Origin: Arthrobacter pascens
GTDB lineage: Bacteria > Actinomycetota > Actinomycetes > Actinomycetales > Micrococcaceae
Direction of reading: 5' to 3'
DNA length: 64,000 bases
NCBI RefSeq assembly: GCF_017052465.1
Contig: NZ_JAFHKT010000152.1
Location: forward strand, 235,921 to 299,920
Shown here: positions 41,300-51,441 of the stretch, in pieces
Layout of the letters: each line of letters starts with the position of its first letter
Numbering within the stretch: position 1 is the first letter of the stretch
The notes under the pieces: model-generated
The model's database searches: none
The model's input: only the letters and a program-made list of their open reading frames with translations
Told to the model about the DNA's origin: nothing
Position numbers and translations under genes: made by a program

Positions 41300-43393
41300 C
41301 TATTTCCAGCCGGTTGCGGCGAGCAGCCGCTTCTCGAACATCGGGATCATGGACTGCACGTACGTCTTGGTGAGGTGGTTGTCATCCTTGTAGACGTAGA
41401 CGTTGCCCACCACCGCAGGGCATGTCCCGCCGGCGCAGATGAAGTCGCTCATGTCCATCAGGTGAAGCCCGTCCACCTTGCCCCGGTAGGCGTCCAGCGG
41501 TGACGACGCCGCGAGGGACTCGGCGAGCGGGGCGTTGCACTCCGGTGCTTCGGCGCCGAACTTCTGGACGCATTCCGGCATGTTGACGGCGAAGCGGGGG
41601 TTGTCCCGGATGCCCACCACGTCCATCCCGGCGTCCGTGAAGGGCTTGATGCCGTCCACGTAGCCGGGCACTTCGGTTTCGAAAGGCGCCTCCTTGTGGG
41701 TCAGCGACGCCACCGTGAACACGGCGTCGGGCCTGTGCTCCATCACATAGGCGGCACTGGCACGGTTGAACGCGTTGCACTCGGCATCGCGCTCCGGCGA
41801 TTCCGCGCCGAACCGGCAGTTCCCCTTCAGCAGGGTGACCACTTCCCAGCCGTGGTCCCGCGCGATCGGCCCCAGCGCGGCCATGTACTGCTGGGCGTGG
41901 GAGTCCCCCAGCACCACGATCCGCTTCTTCACATGCTCCGGCCTGCTGTTCTGAAGGCATCCCGAGAGAAGCGGGTCGGTGGGGACATTGCCGTCCGTGC
42001 ACAGGCCGTCGATGTCGGCCCATTCGTTTTTCATGGCCGCGGGGGCCGGAATCACCGTGGCTTCCGGTGTGGGCTTGCCGGCATTTTCAGGCGCCAAGGC
42101 GGCTGCACCCGGCGTCAGTTCGCGCGGCTGCGCCGCGGCAGCCGCTTCGTCCGCCGTCAGCCTGGTCTGCCAGACGGCAACCGGCCCGGCCAGCAGCGCG
42201 CCGCAGGCAACGATGACGACGGCGGTCCGCCAGGCCCGCAACTGCGGCCAGTGCCATTCCCGCAGCGGCTTTTCCACGAAGCGGGTGGTGAGCACGGCAA
42301 GGACCACGGACGCAGCCACGATGGCCAGGCCCTGCACCAGGTTGGGCTTCTCGATTCCGGTGCCTGCAAGGGCCAGGACCAGGATGGGCCAGTGCCAGAG
42401 GTAGAGCGCGTAGGAGTTGTCGCCGAGGGCAACCAGTGGCCTGGAGCTCAGGACCCGGTCCACGCCGCACCGGCTGCCGCTTTGCCCCGCGATGATGATT
42501 GCCGCGGCAGCAAGCGTGGGCCACAGTGCGATGAAGCCTGGGAAGGACCGGTCCACCGTCAGGACCAGGCCGCAGGAGATCATGGCCGCCAGCCCGGCCC
42601 AGCCCAGGATCACGCGCACCGTCTTGCCGGGCTTCAGGTACGGCAGGGACAGCGCCAGCAGAGATCCCAGCGCGAATTCCCAGAGCCTGGTCCGGGTATC
42701 GAAGTAGGCGTAGGCCTGGTTCGTGGCCGTCTGCTCGATGGAGAAGACGAGGGAGGCGATGAACAGGCCGGTGAAGGCCACCAGGAGCACCAGCCGGTAA
42801 CTGACGTCCCGCCGGCGCCGGAGCAGCCGCCACACGAGGGCGGCCGCGGCGAAGATGAGCGGCCACAGAATGAACACCTGGCCCTGGATGGACAGGGACC
42901 AAAAATGCTGCAGCGGACTGGCGCCCGCGTGGTCCTGGGCGTAGTAATCCACCGCGGTGTCCGCGAGCAGCCAGTTCTGCCGGTAAAGCAGTGATGCCCA
43001 GGCCTCATTGAGGACGTCCGGCCAGCGGCTCTGCGGAATGACCAGCCAGGTGCCCGCCAGGACTCCGAGGATGATGACGACGGCGGCCGGAATCAGCCGT
43101 TTGAAGAGGTGCAGCCAGTGGCTCACCAGGCGCAGCGGCCGGCCGTTTTCCACCTTGCGCACAAAGGACAGCGTGAGCAGGAACGCGGAGATCAGCAGGA
43201 AGATGTCCACGCCGCCGGAGACTCGTCCCAGCCAGACATGGTAGGTGACCACCATGAGCACGGCGAGGGCCCGGAGGCCCTGGACCTCGGGGCGGTAGCC
43301 CTGCTTGGCCTTGACCTGGGCGGACCGCGTAACCTCACCGGCATGATGGCGTGACCCGTTGCCCCGCGGGCCCATCGTTCTCGCTACTGGCAC
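41300..43393 (-). CDS. OafA/YrhL-type acyltransferase with C-terminal SGNH domain
   Basis: A 697-residue protein joining an acyltransferase-3 membrane domain of about ten helices (beginning RPEVQGLRALAVLMVVTYH with the catalytic His, and FLLISAFLLT) to an extracytoplasmic SGNH hydrolase-like domain with block I GDSHAQQY and the C-terminal DDNHLT. Such proteins O-acetylate cell-wall sugars, teichoic acid or exopolysaccharide, by passing acetyl groups through the membrane. GTG at 43393 was chosen because GAGGGG lies six bases upstream; ATGs at 43426 and 43375 are alternatives. A promoter is visible at 43430-43458. The target polymer is unknown. Confidence 0.87.
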   Translation of the reverse strand: MPVARTMGPRGNGSRHHAGEVTRSAQVKAKQGYRPEVQGLRALAVLMVVTYHVWLGRVSGGVDIFLLISAFLLTLSFVRKVENGRPLRLVSHWLHLFKRLIPAAVVIILGVLAGTWLVIPQSRWPDVLNEAWASLLYRQNWLLADTAVDYYAQDHAGASPLQHFWSLSIQGQVFILWPLIFAAAALVWRLLRRRRDVSYRLVLLVAFTGLFIASLVFSIEQTATNQAYAYFDTRTRLWEFALGSLLALSLPYLKPGKTVRVILGWAGLAAMISCGLVLTVDRSFPGFIALWPTLAAAAIIIAGQSGSRCGVDRVLSSRPLVALGDNSYALYLWHWPILVLALAGTGIEKPNLVQGLAIVAASVVLAVLTTRFVEKPLREWHWPQLRAWRTAVVIVACGALLAGPVAVWQTRLTADEAAAAAQPRELTPGAAALAPENAGKPTPEATVIPAPAAMKNEWADIDGLCTDGNVPTDPLLSGCLQNSRPEHVKKRIVVLGDSHAQQYMAALGPIARDHGWEVVTLLKGNCRFGAESPERDAECNAFNRASAAYVMEHRPDAVFTVASLTHKEAPFETEVPGYVDGIKPFTDAGMDVVGIRDNPRFAVNMPECVQKFGAEAPECNAPLAESLAASSPLDAYRGKVDGLHLMDMSDFICAGGTCPAVVGNVYVYKDDNHLTKTYVQSMIPMFEKRLLAATGWK

Positions 43394-43429
43394 AAAAAAC
43401 CCCTCAAAACCGGCGGCACAAAACATCCA

Positions 43430-43458
43430 TGTTACCGTTTCGTGATCTTCAGGGCCAA
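43430..43458 (-). promoter_or_regulatory. Promoter of the acyltransferase gene
   Basis: On the minus strand a -35 box TTGGCC (43453-43458) precedes a -10 box TAACAT (43430-43435) by 17 bp. The predicted start near 43423 gives a leader of about 30 bases before the GTG. Based on sequence match only. Confidence 0.5.
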
Positions 43459-43481
43459 ACCGGCACGCCTGGCTGGACAGG

Positions 43482-43517
43482 AAAAAAGGAGCGGCCCAGC
43501 TAGCGCTGGACCGCCCC
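43482..43517 (-). terminator. Rho-independent terminator of groES-groEL
   Basis: On the minus strand a 13-bp stem (43505-43517 and 43488-43500, two G-U pairs) closes a GCTA loop and is followed by six U residues (43482-43487). It lies 26 bp beyond the groEL stop. This is the clearest factor-independent terminator in the window. Confidence 0.9.
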
Positions 43518-43543
43518 TTTAGGACGTTCAGGAAGGCTGGAGC

Positions 43544-45154
<1,611 letters not shown>

Positions 45155-45242
45155 GGTTTTGTCCTTTCAAGACAGAAACCCCGCGCTGCCGACCGGTCTG
45201 ACGATAAATCAGACAGGATCGGCGGCACGGGGATCCAAAGAG

Positions 45243-45539
45243 TTACTTTACGACGATCGCCAGAACGTCGCGGGCAGACAGCACGAGGTACTCTTCGCCG
45301 CCGGTCTTGACTTCAGTTCCGCCGTACTTGGAGTAGATGACGACGTCGCCGATGGTTACGTCGACCGGAACGCGGTTGCCGTTGTCATCGAAGCGGCCGG
45401 GGCCAACTGCAACAACTTCGCCTTCCTGGGGCTTCTCCTGCGCGGAGTCCGGGATAACCAGGCCGGAAGCCGTGGTCTGCTCGGCTTCGAGCGGGCGGAC
45501 AACAATACGATCCTCAAGAGGCTTAATAGAGACCGACAC
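45243..45539 (-). CDS. groES: Co-chaperonin GroES
   Basis: The 98-residue co-chaperonin that caps GroEL. MSVSIKPLEDRIVVRPLEAE, the mobile loop around TASGLVIPDSAQEKPQEG and the C-terminal EYLVLSARDVLAIVVK match the family. The GTG start at 45539 has a strong AAAGGAGAGG site. The operon is preceded by a promoter with two CIRCE-like operators (45651-45724), so heat-shock control by HrcA is predicted. The 5' leader is about 140 bases long. Confidence 0.97.
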   Translation of the reverse strand: MSVSIKPLEDRIVVRPLEAEQTTASGLVIPDSAQEKPQEGEVVAVGPGRFDDNGNRVPVDVTIGDVVIYSKYGGTEVKTGGEEYLVLSARDVLAIVVK

Positions 45540-45650
45540 TCGGACCTCTCCTTTTCGTCAGCAAATTTGTGGACTGGAAAACTGTTGCGCCTATGCGTGC
45601 AAACCGTCGTCGCGGTGCCGGCAGCAGCCAGGCTGGCAGTTCTTCATGTG

Positions 45651-45677
45651 TTAGCACCCACCTAGGGAGAGTGCTAA
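45651..45677. promoter_or_regulatory. CIRCE operator 1 (HrcA binding site)
   Basis: TTAGCACCC (45651-45659), nine bases, then GAGTGCTAA (45669-45677). This matches the CIRCE consensus TTAGCACTC-N9-GAGTGCTAA with one mismatch. It overlaps the expected transcription start region of groES. Confidence 0.9.
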
Positions 45678-45682
45678 CGATG

Positions 45683-45712
45683 ACTCTATGTAAGGGATTA
45701 GCACTCGGTCAA
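45683..45712 (-). promoter_or_regulatory. groES-groEL promoter
   Basis: On the minus strand TTGACC (45707-45712) and TAGAGT (45683-45688) are spaced by 18 bp. The promoter is flanked by and partly overlaps the two CIRCE elements, so HrcA should block it. Confidence 0.7.
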
Positions 45713-45724
45713 GGTGAGTGCCAG
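45698..45724. promoter_or_regulatory. CIRCE operator 2 (HrcA binding site)
   Basis: TTAGCACTC (45698-45706), nine bases, then GAGTGCCAG (45716-45724). One arm is perfect and the other has two mismatches. It overlaps the -35 box of the groES promoter. Confidence 0.8.
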
Positions 45725-45770
45725 AAGTTCATCGGCGGTGAACATGCCGAATCACTGGAAAGGACGGGTT

Positions 45771-46172
45771 TCACCGCCCGGTGAGGGCATCGAACCCGAC
45801 GTCCTCACCGCCGTCGTCGTCGCTTTTGGGCGAATTCTTACGCTGGCGGACGAGCACGACGGCGGCCCCGGCGGCCGTCAGCGCCGACGCGACCAGGAAG
45901 ACCACGCCTCCGATGCGTGCGCCGGAATACAGCTCCCGGATCTGCCGGGCTTCATCGGTTGCGTCGTTGATGTCCTCGCCGCCCACCGAGTAGACGGTTG
46001 AGTTGAAGGAGTCCAGAAGGAAGATGATCACGAGCAGCACGAGGCAGACGACGGCGACAGCCACCCCGGCAATCAGCGCCGGACGCGCGTACCGGGCCAG
46101 GTGTGCGTACCGGGCCGCGCCGCCAGGGTTGCGGGCAGGCTGGTCTGGGCTGGGAGTTGCACTGGCGTCCAT
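45771..46172 (-). CDS. Hypothetical two-helix membrane protein
   Basis: A 133-residue protein with a polar Pro/Ala/Arg-rich N-terminus, helix one (about residues 32-54, ALIAGVAVAVVCLVLLVIIFLL), an extracytoplasmic part with SFNSTVYSVGGEDINDATDEARQ, and helix two (about 85-107), then an acidic tail. No family is recognised. It reads toward the groES operators and ends 46 bp before them, so it is probably a separate unit. Start ATG at 46172 is plausible and lies 53 bp from the divergent methyltransferase. Confidence 0.6.
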   Translation of the reverse strand: MDASATPSPDQPARNPGGAARYAHLARYARPALIAGVAVAVVCLVLLVIIFLLDSFNSTVYSVGGEDINDATDEARQIRELYSGARIGGVVFLVASALTAAGAAVVLVRQRKNSPKSDDDGGEDVGFDALTGR

Positions 46173-46225
46173 TCAGTCCACCCTATCGGCAAGCCCCCGG
46201 CTGGCCCTCCACTAGGCTTGAGGGC

Positions 46226-47455
46226 ATGTCTGACGCACCGCAGGACCAGATCGCACAGCTCCTCAGCGAAGAAGGATGGCAGTTGCTGGCCTCGCTGGGC
46301 CCGTATCGCGAGGACCAGTCCTTCACGCTCAATGCAAGCCTTCGGAAGCAGGGTCACTCCCCCGCCCTGGTGTCTGCAGTCCTCACCCAGTCCAGGCTGC
46401 GGACCAAGGCCGAAGCCAAGTTCGGCGAATTCGCCCGCCAGATGCTGTTCACCCAGGCCGGTCTCGAGCAGGCAACCCGGCTTAATGTGGCGGCCAGGCA
46501 TGCCCAGCGCTTCGCTCAGGCCGGCATCCGCCACGTGGCCGACCTCGGCTGCGGCCTGGGCGCGGATTCCATGGCCCTGGCTTCTCTGGATATCGCCGTG
46601 ACGGCCGTGGAGGTCGACGAAACCACGGCCGCGTGCGCCACCATCAACCTCATTCCGTTTCCGCACGCCACGGTGGTGCATTCGGACGCGACTTCTGTTG
46701 CCCTCGGTGATGCCGACGGCGTATGGCTGGATCCGGCCCGGCGCACCACCTCCACGTCCGGGACCAAGAGGATCTGGGATCCGGAGGCCTTCTCGCCGCC
46801 GCTGTCCTTCGTGGAATCACTCGCGGCCTCCGGGCTCGCGGTGGGCGTCAAGATGGGACCGGGCATGCCGCATGATTCCATCCCCGCCGGCTGCGAGGCC
46901 CAGTGGGTTTCGGTGGGCGGCGACGTCACCGAGGTAACGCTCTGGTTCAACGCGGTTGCCCGGCCGGGGATCCGGAGGGCCGCCCTGCTGCTCGGTCCCC
47001 AGGGGGCTGCGGAGCTCACCAGCGCGGAGGATTTCGACGGTGGCCCGGTGGCGCCCGTGGGGCCGGTCGAGGGCTACATCTACGAGCCCGACGGCGCCGT
47101 GATCCGCGCGGGTCTCGTGGCCGACCTTGCCGTGCAGCTCGGCGGACACCTGGTGGACGAACACATCGCCTACATCTGCGCCCCGGACGCCGTGGACACG
47201 CCCTTCGCCCGGGCCTACAAGGTCCTTGAGGTCATGCCGTACAGCGTGAAGGGGCTCAAGGCCTGGGTGAAGGAGAACGGCATCGGGGTGCTGGACATCA
47301 AGAAGCGCGGCACGTCCGTCACTCCCGAGGAGCTGCGGAAACAGCTCCTTCCCGCCGGTAAGGGCAGCGCGAAGAAGGCCGGCAAGAAGACAGCCACCCT
47401 GGTCCTCACCAGAATCGGTGACGATCGGGTGGCCGTCTCCGTGGAGCCGGTCTAG
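46226..47455 (+). CDS. THUMP-like domain class I methyltransferase
   Basis: A 409-residue SAM-dependent methyltransferase. Motif I VADLGCGLGADS is at residues 104-115, followed by VTAVEVDE (motif II) and a WLDPARRT catalytic-region motif near 168, then a C-terminal THUMP-like domain. The family is conserved in actinobacteria; the target is probably a nucleic acid or a protein, but it has not been defined. ATG at 46226 has TTGAGGGC just upstream; an open frame extends 41 codons further and lacks a better signal. Converges with the AroE-like gene, only 22 bp apart. Confidence 0.82.
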   Translation: MSDAPQDQIAQLLSEEGWQLLASLGPYREDQSFTLNASLRKQGHSPALVSAVLTQSRLRTKAEAKFGEFARQMLFTQAGLEQATRLNVAARHAQRFAQAGIRHVADLGCGLGADSMALASLDIAVTAVEVDETTAACATINLIPFPHATVVHSDATSVALGDADGVWLDPARRTTSTSGTKRIWDPEAFSPPLSFVESLAASGLAVGVKMGPGMPHDSIPAGCEAQWVSVGGDVTEVTLWFNAVARPGIRRAALLLGPQGAAELTSAEDFDGGPVAPVGPVEGYIYEPDGAVIRAGLVADLAVQLGGHLVDEHIAYICAPDAVDTPFARAYKVLEVMPYSVKGLKAWVKENGIGVLDIKKRGTSVTPEELRKQLLPAGKGSAKKAGKKTATLVLTRIGDDRVAVSVEPV

Positions 47456-47477
47456 CCGACTCGCTGGACCTGCGCGG

Positions 47478-48296
47478 CTACTGGGCGCGAACGAACGCCT
47501 CGGCGTCCCGCACCTGCTGGTCGGTGGGGCGGATGCCGGTGTACAGCACGAACTGCTCCAGCGCCTGGATGGTGGCCACTTCCGCGCCCGTGATGACCTG
47601 CTTGCCGGCTGCCCGGCCGGCCTTGATCAGCGGCGTCTCCGGCGGCAGGGCCACGACGTCGAACACGACCTTCGCGGCGTCGACAGCTGCCGGGGGGAAG
47701 GACAGCGAGTCGGCTTCGGCGCCCCCGGCCATCCCGATCGGCGTGACGTTGATGATCATGTCGGCCGTGGCGTCGCCCAGCTCGGCGCGCCACTCAAATC
47801 CGTAGAGGTCCGCGAGCGAACGGCCGGAGGCCTCGTTCCGGGCGACAATCGTGACATTCCGGAAGCCGGCGTCCCGCAGGGCTGCCGCGGTGGCCTTGGC
47901 CATGCCGCCCGCGCCCTGGAGCAGCACGGAGGACCCGCTGGAAACGGCGTTGCGTTCCAGCAGCTGCTCGATCGCCGTGTAGTCGGTGTTGTAGGCGGTG
48001 AGGCGGCCGCCGTCGTTCACGATGGTGTTCACCGAGTCGATGGCCTTCGCTGACGGGTCCATGGCGTCGACGAGGGCGATCACGTCTTCCTTGTAGGGCA
48101 TGGACACGGCGCAGCCCCTGATGCCGAGGCCGCGGACGCCGGCGATTGCCTGGGCGAGGTCGGTTGGCGCGAAGGCTTTGTAGATCCAGTTCAGTCCGAG
48201 CTGGTCATACAGGTAGTTGTGGAAGCGGGTCCCGTTGTTGCTCGGCCGGGCCGAGAGCGAGATGCACAGGGTCATGTCTTTATTCAGAATCGGCAC
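47478..48296 (-). CDS. Shikimate 5-dehydrogenase-like protein (AroE family)
   Basis: A 272-residue NAD(P)-binding dehydrogenase of the AroE/YdiB type. It has the substrate site SMPYKEDVIALVD and the downstream NTIVNDGGRLTAYNTD, the dinucleotide loop LLQGAGGMAKATAAAL, and the C-terminal TGAEVATIQALEQFVLYTG. It belongs to a variant family that starts like PILNKDMTLCISLSARP and may act on quinate/shikimate or related compounds. GTG at 48296 is used; GGAGGG lies immediately upstream. A canonical aroE may exist elsewhere, since other aro genes are not in this region. Confidence 0.85.
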   Translation of the reverse strand: MPILNKDMTLCISLSARPSNNGTRFHNYLYDQLGLNWIYKAFAPTDLAQAIAGVRGLGIRGCAVSMPYKEDVIALVDAMDPSAKAIDSVNTIVNDGGRLTAYNTDYTAIEQLLERNAVSSGSSVLLQGAGGMAKATAAALRDAGFRNVTIVARNEASGRSLADLYGFEWRAELGDATADMIINVTPIGMAGGAEADSLSFPPAAVDAAKVVFDVVALPPETPLIKAGRAAGKQVITGAEVATIQALEQFVLYTGIRPTDQQVRDAEAFVRAQ

Positions 48297-48372
48297 CCCT
48301 CCATTAAAGGGGCATTCGGCCCGGCGGGCGGGACTGTGAAGGAATCAGCCGAATGTTGGCCCTCAGCGGGCC

Positions 48373-50148
48373 TCAGGGGCAGCCGGAACCCTGGCGGTAA
48401 GGCCCGACGGCGGCCGGCAGCTTGCCGGGGGCCGTCGCCTTGCCCGCCAGCACGGCCAGCAGCGCCTTGAAGGCCCCCGGCGTCCGTCCGAAAAGTGCCA
48501 CCTTCGTGGGCGCGGATGAGCGGGCCAGCGGCCAGGGCGCATCAAGGGCCACGGCGATGTCTCCGCCCGCCGGAGCGCCCCCGTAGCCGATGAGGCTCAC
48601 CAGCGGGCCCGCGCCGAGCGTGATGCCCGCGTCCCTCGCGGCGGCGGCAAAGTACGCCCGGTCCAGCGCCGTCCCGCCCGACAGGCGGAGGCGGCCGGGC
48701 ACCAGCGGCCCCCGGCACGGGCCGGAAAGAACGGTCACCGCCGCGGCCGATACCTTCGCCGAAAGGGTCTCCGCACTGCCCGGGGCTGGCCGGTGCTGCC
48801 GGGCGTCAGTCCGGGCGCGCCAGATCATCATCGTCACCACGCGGCGGGCAGCTTCCTCCAGCCGGGGCAGCGGCAGCTTTCCGGCAGCAACGGCGTTGAC
48901 GATGGCGGCGTGGGCCGCGTTTACGTCGGCCGGCATCAGCAGCAGGTCCGCGCCGGCGGCAAGTGCCGCCGGGGCCTCGGAGCCCCGGGGATACCGGGCG
49001 CTCACGGCCTTCATGTTCAGGGCGTCCGTGACGGCTACTCCTTTGAACCCCATCCCCCGCAGCGCTGCGTAGCTTGCCTTGGACAGGGACGCGGGGACGC
49101 CCGGTTCAAGGGCGGGGACAGCGATGTGTCCGGTCATGATCATCGGGGAACCTGCGGCGATGGCAGCCTGGAATGGCTTCCAGTCCCGGGCCTTCAGCTG
49201 CGCCGCCGTGGCCTTCTGGACCGGCAGGTCCTTGTGGGAGTCGACGGTCACGGAACCGTGCCCGGGGAAATGCTTGACGGAGGACAGCACACCGGCCGCC
49301 AGCATGCCGCGGGAGAAGCCGACACTCAGGTTTCCAGCCGCCGCAGGGTCGGAAGACATGGAACGGGCGCCGATGGTGGGGTCGGCCGGGCCAACGGTGG
49401 TGTCGGCGGTCGGAGCGAAGTCCACGGTAAACCCGAGGGCGGCGAGTTCCCCGGCCAGGGCCTTGCCCGCCTCGGTTGCCAGCGGCACGCTCCGGGCTGC
49501 CCCGTAGCTCATGGGCGCCGGCCATCGGGTGAGCGGGGCGCCCAGCCTGGACACCATTCCCCCTTCCTGGTCCACGGCAATCAGGCCGGTCCATGTCCTG
49601 CCGCCGGACCGGGATGCCTCCCCCAGTCTCCTGGTGGCGGCGGCCATGCCGCGGACGTCCACGAGGCCGGCAGAATTACGGGGCACGTTGTCGCCCATGA
49701 TGATGGAGCCCGCAAGATGCAGCCGCTCCACGGTGGCCGCCTGGGTTTCGTGGCGCAGGCCTGTGTAGAACGGCAGCAGCACCTGCCCGGCCTTCTCGCT
49801 CAGCGTCATGCGCTTCACGGCTGCGGCCGCCGCATCCTGGTCGCGCTGCTGCGGCCCCCACCCCAGGGGCGCAGCGCCCTTCCCGGCCGCCGTCTTCGGC
49901 GGGGTTGCCGGCAGCGGGGGCGCCGTCGTCGACCGCTGTTGCCTGGTGCTGGGGGTTGGACTGGGCGTCGCGGCGGAACTGGACGTCTCCGGTGCAGCAG
50001 GCGGCGGGGGCGTGCAGGATGCCGACGCGAGCAGCACCGCCAGGGCTGCCGCAGCCATGGCTTGCCTGTTGTTGCGTCGGTTATTGGCGGGGTTGGCGGA
50101 AGCCGTGTTGTGAAAACTGTCACGCGCTCTCTGTAGCCAGGCCATCAT
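48373..50148 (-). CDS. Glycoside hydrolase family 3 lipoprotein, NagZ-like
   Basis: A 591-residue exported protein. A basic N-terminus and hydrophobic stretch end in ASASC (lipid Cys45), then a Pro/Ser/Thr-rich linker leads to a family 3 (beta/alpha)8 domain. The NagZ-type dyad KHFPGHGSVTVDSH (292-305) and the nucleophile Asp375 in VTDALNMK are present. It likely removes N-acetylglucosamine from peptidoglycan fragments outside the cell. A C-terminal domain of about 170 residues without a known motif follows. The kinase at 5969 could act on the sugar released. Divergent from the GCS2 gene at 50249. Confidence 0.88.
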   Translation of the reverse strand: MMAWLQRARDSFHNTASANPANNRRNNRQAMAAAALAVLLASASCTPPPPAAPETSSSAATPSPTPSTRQQRSTTAPPLPATPPKTAAGKGAAPLGWGPQQRDQDAAAAAVKRMTLSEKAGQVLLPFYTGLRHETQAATVERLHLAGSIIMGDNVPRNSAGLVDVRGMAAATRRLGEASRSGGRTWTGLIAVDQEGGMVSRLGAPLTRWPAPMSYGAARSVPLATEAGKALAGELAALGFTVDFAPTADTTVGPADPTIGARSMSSDPAAAGNLSVGFSRGMLAAGVLSSVKHFPGHGSVTVDSHKDLPVQKATAAQLKARDWKPFQAAIAAGSPMIMTGHIAVPALEPGVPASLSKASYAALRGMGFKGVAVTDALNMKAVSARYPRGSEAPAALAAGADLLLMPADVNAAHAAIVNAVAAGKLPLPRLEEAARRVVTMMIWRARTDARQHRPAPGSAETLSAKVSAAAVTVLSGPCRGPLVPGRLRLSGGTALDRAYFAAAARDAGITLGAGPLVSLIGYGGAPAGGDIAVALDAPWPLARSSAPTKVALFGRTPGAFKALLAVLAGKATAPGKLPAAVGPYRQGSGCP

Positions 50149-50248
50149 CCCGATGGTACCCCTGCACTAGACTTGAAAGACCGTTCACCTGCCAGCCGTT
50201 CTGCCAGAAACGGCCAGCACCCGGACAGCAGAACAGCGAGAGGAACGC

Positions 50249-51400
50249 ATGAAGATTGATTTCGCTTCATCCCGGCAATCAACTCTTGGTGTGGAATGGG
50301 AGCTCGCACTGGTTGATGCGCAGACCGGTGAACTTGCCTCCGTGGCGAACCAGGTCCTGCGTGGCGTGGCCGCGAAGCACCCGGAGCTGAACGAGGACGA
50401 CGAACACCCGCACATCAAGCAGGAACTGCTGCTGAACACGGTGGAGCTTGTCACCGGGATCTGCGAAACCGCTGCCGAAGCGAAGGAGGACCTGAACAGG
50501 TCCCTTGCCGCCGTCCGCGAAGTCACGGACCCGATGGGCGTTGAGGTCTTCTCCGCAGGCAGCCACCCCTTCAGCCCTCCGCAGCTGCAGACCGTCACGG
50601 ACAAGGAACGGTACGCCAAGCTGATCGACCGCACGCAGTGGTGGGGCCGCCAGATGGTGATCTACGGCGTCCACGTCCATGTGGGGCTCGACCGGCGGGA
50701 CAAGGTGCTCCCGGTGCTGGACGGCCTGGTCAACTATTTCCCGCACTTCCAGGCGCTGTCCGCCTCGAGCCCGTTCTGGGGCGGCGAAGACACCGGTTAC
50801 GCCTCCCAGCGCGCCCTCATGTTCCAGCAGCTGCCCACGGCCGGGTTGCCCTTCCAGTTCCCCACCTGGGAAGAATACGAGTCCTACGTCCAGGACATGT
50901 TCACCACGGGTGTGATCGACACGCTGTCCGAGATCCGCTGGGACATCCGGCCGGTGCCGAACCTGGGCACCATCGAGATGCGGATCTGCGACGGGCTGGC
51001 GACGCTGGAGGAGGTGGGCGCCGTGGCCGCGCTCACCCAGTGCCTGGTCCACGAGTTCTCCACCACGCTGGACAACGGCGGCAGCATTCCCACGATGCCG
51101 CCGTGGCACGTCCAGGAAAACAAGTGGCGCGCCGCCCGGTACGGGATGGAGGCCATCATCATCCTGGACGCGCAAGGCAACGAGCAGCTGGTCACCGACC
51201 ACGTGCTCGAAACGCTGAACCGGCTCGAGCCCATCGCCGCGAAGCTCGGCTGCCCGGATGAGCTGGCCGACGTCGAGAAAATCATCAGCCGCGGGGCGGG
51301 GTACCAGCGCCAGCGCCGTGTGGCCGCCGAGAACGGCGGAAACCTCCAGGCCGTGGTGCTGGACCTGGTGAAGCAGATGCGGAACGGTCCCACGGCTTAG
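50249..51400 (+). CDS. Carboxylate-amine ligase, GCS2/YbdK family
   Basis: A 383-residue protein of the glutamate-cysteine ligase type 2 fold. GVEWELALVDAQTGEL at the N-terminus, the HPHIKQELLLNTVELVTG segment and WGRQMVIYGVHVHVGL are typical of the YbdK/EgtA-related group. Enzymes of this group ligate glutamate to an amine (YbdK shows weak gamma-glutamylcysteine synthetase activity). Because the organism makes mycothiol through mshA, classic glutathione synthesis is unlikely, so the product is uncertain. ATG at 50249 has GAGAGGAACGC upstream. Confidence 0.88.
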   Translation: MKIDFASSRQSTLGVEWELALVDAQTGELASVANQVLRGVAAKHPELNEDDEHPHIKQELLLNTVELVTGICETAAEAKEDLNRSLAAVREVTDPMGVEVFSAGSHPFSPPQLQTVTDKERYAKLIDRTQWWGRQMVIYGVHVHVGLDRRDKVLPVLDGLVNYFPHFQALSASSPFWGGEDTGYASQRALMFQQLPTAGLPFQFPTWEEYESYVQDMFTTGVIDTLSEIRWDIRPVPNLGTIEMRICDGLATLEEVGAVAALTQCLVHEFSTTLDNGGSIPTMPPWHVQENKWRAARYGMEAIIILDAQGNEQLVTDHVLETLNRLEPIAAKLGCPDELADVEKIISRGAGYQRQRRVAAENGGNLQAVVLDLVKQMRNGPTA

Positions 51401-51441
51401 GCCGTGTCTCCCCGCCCGCCCTCTGCCGGCTTCAGCACTGT

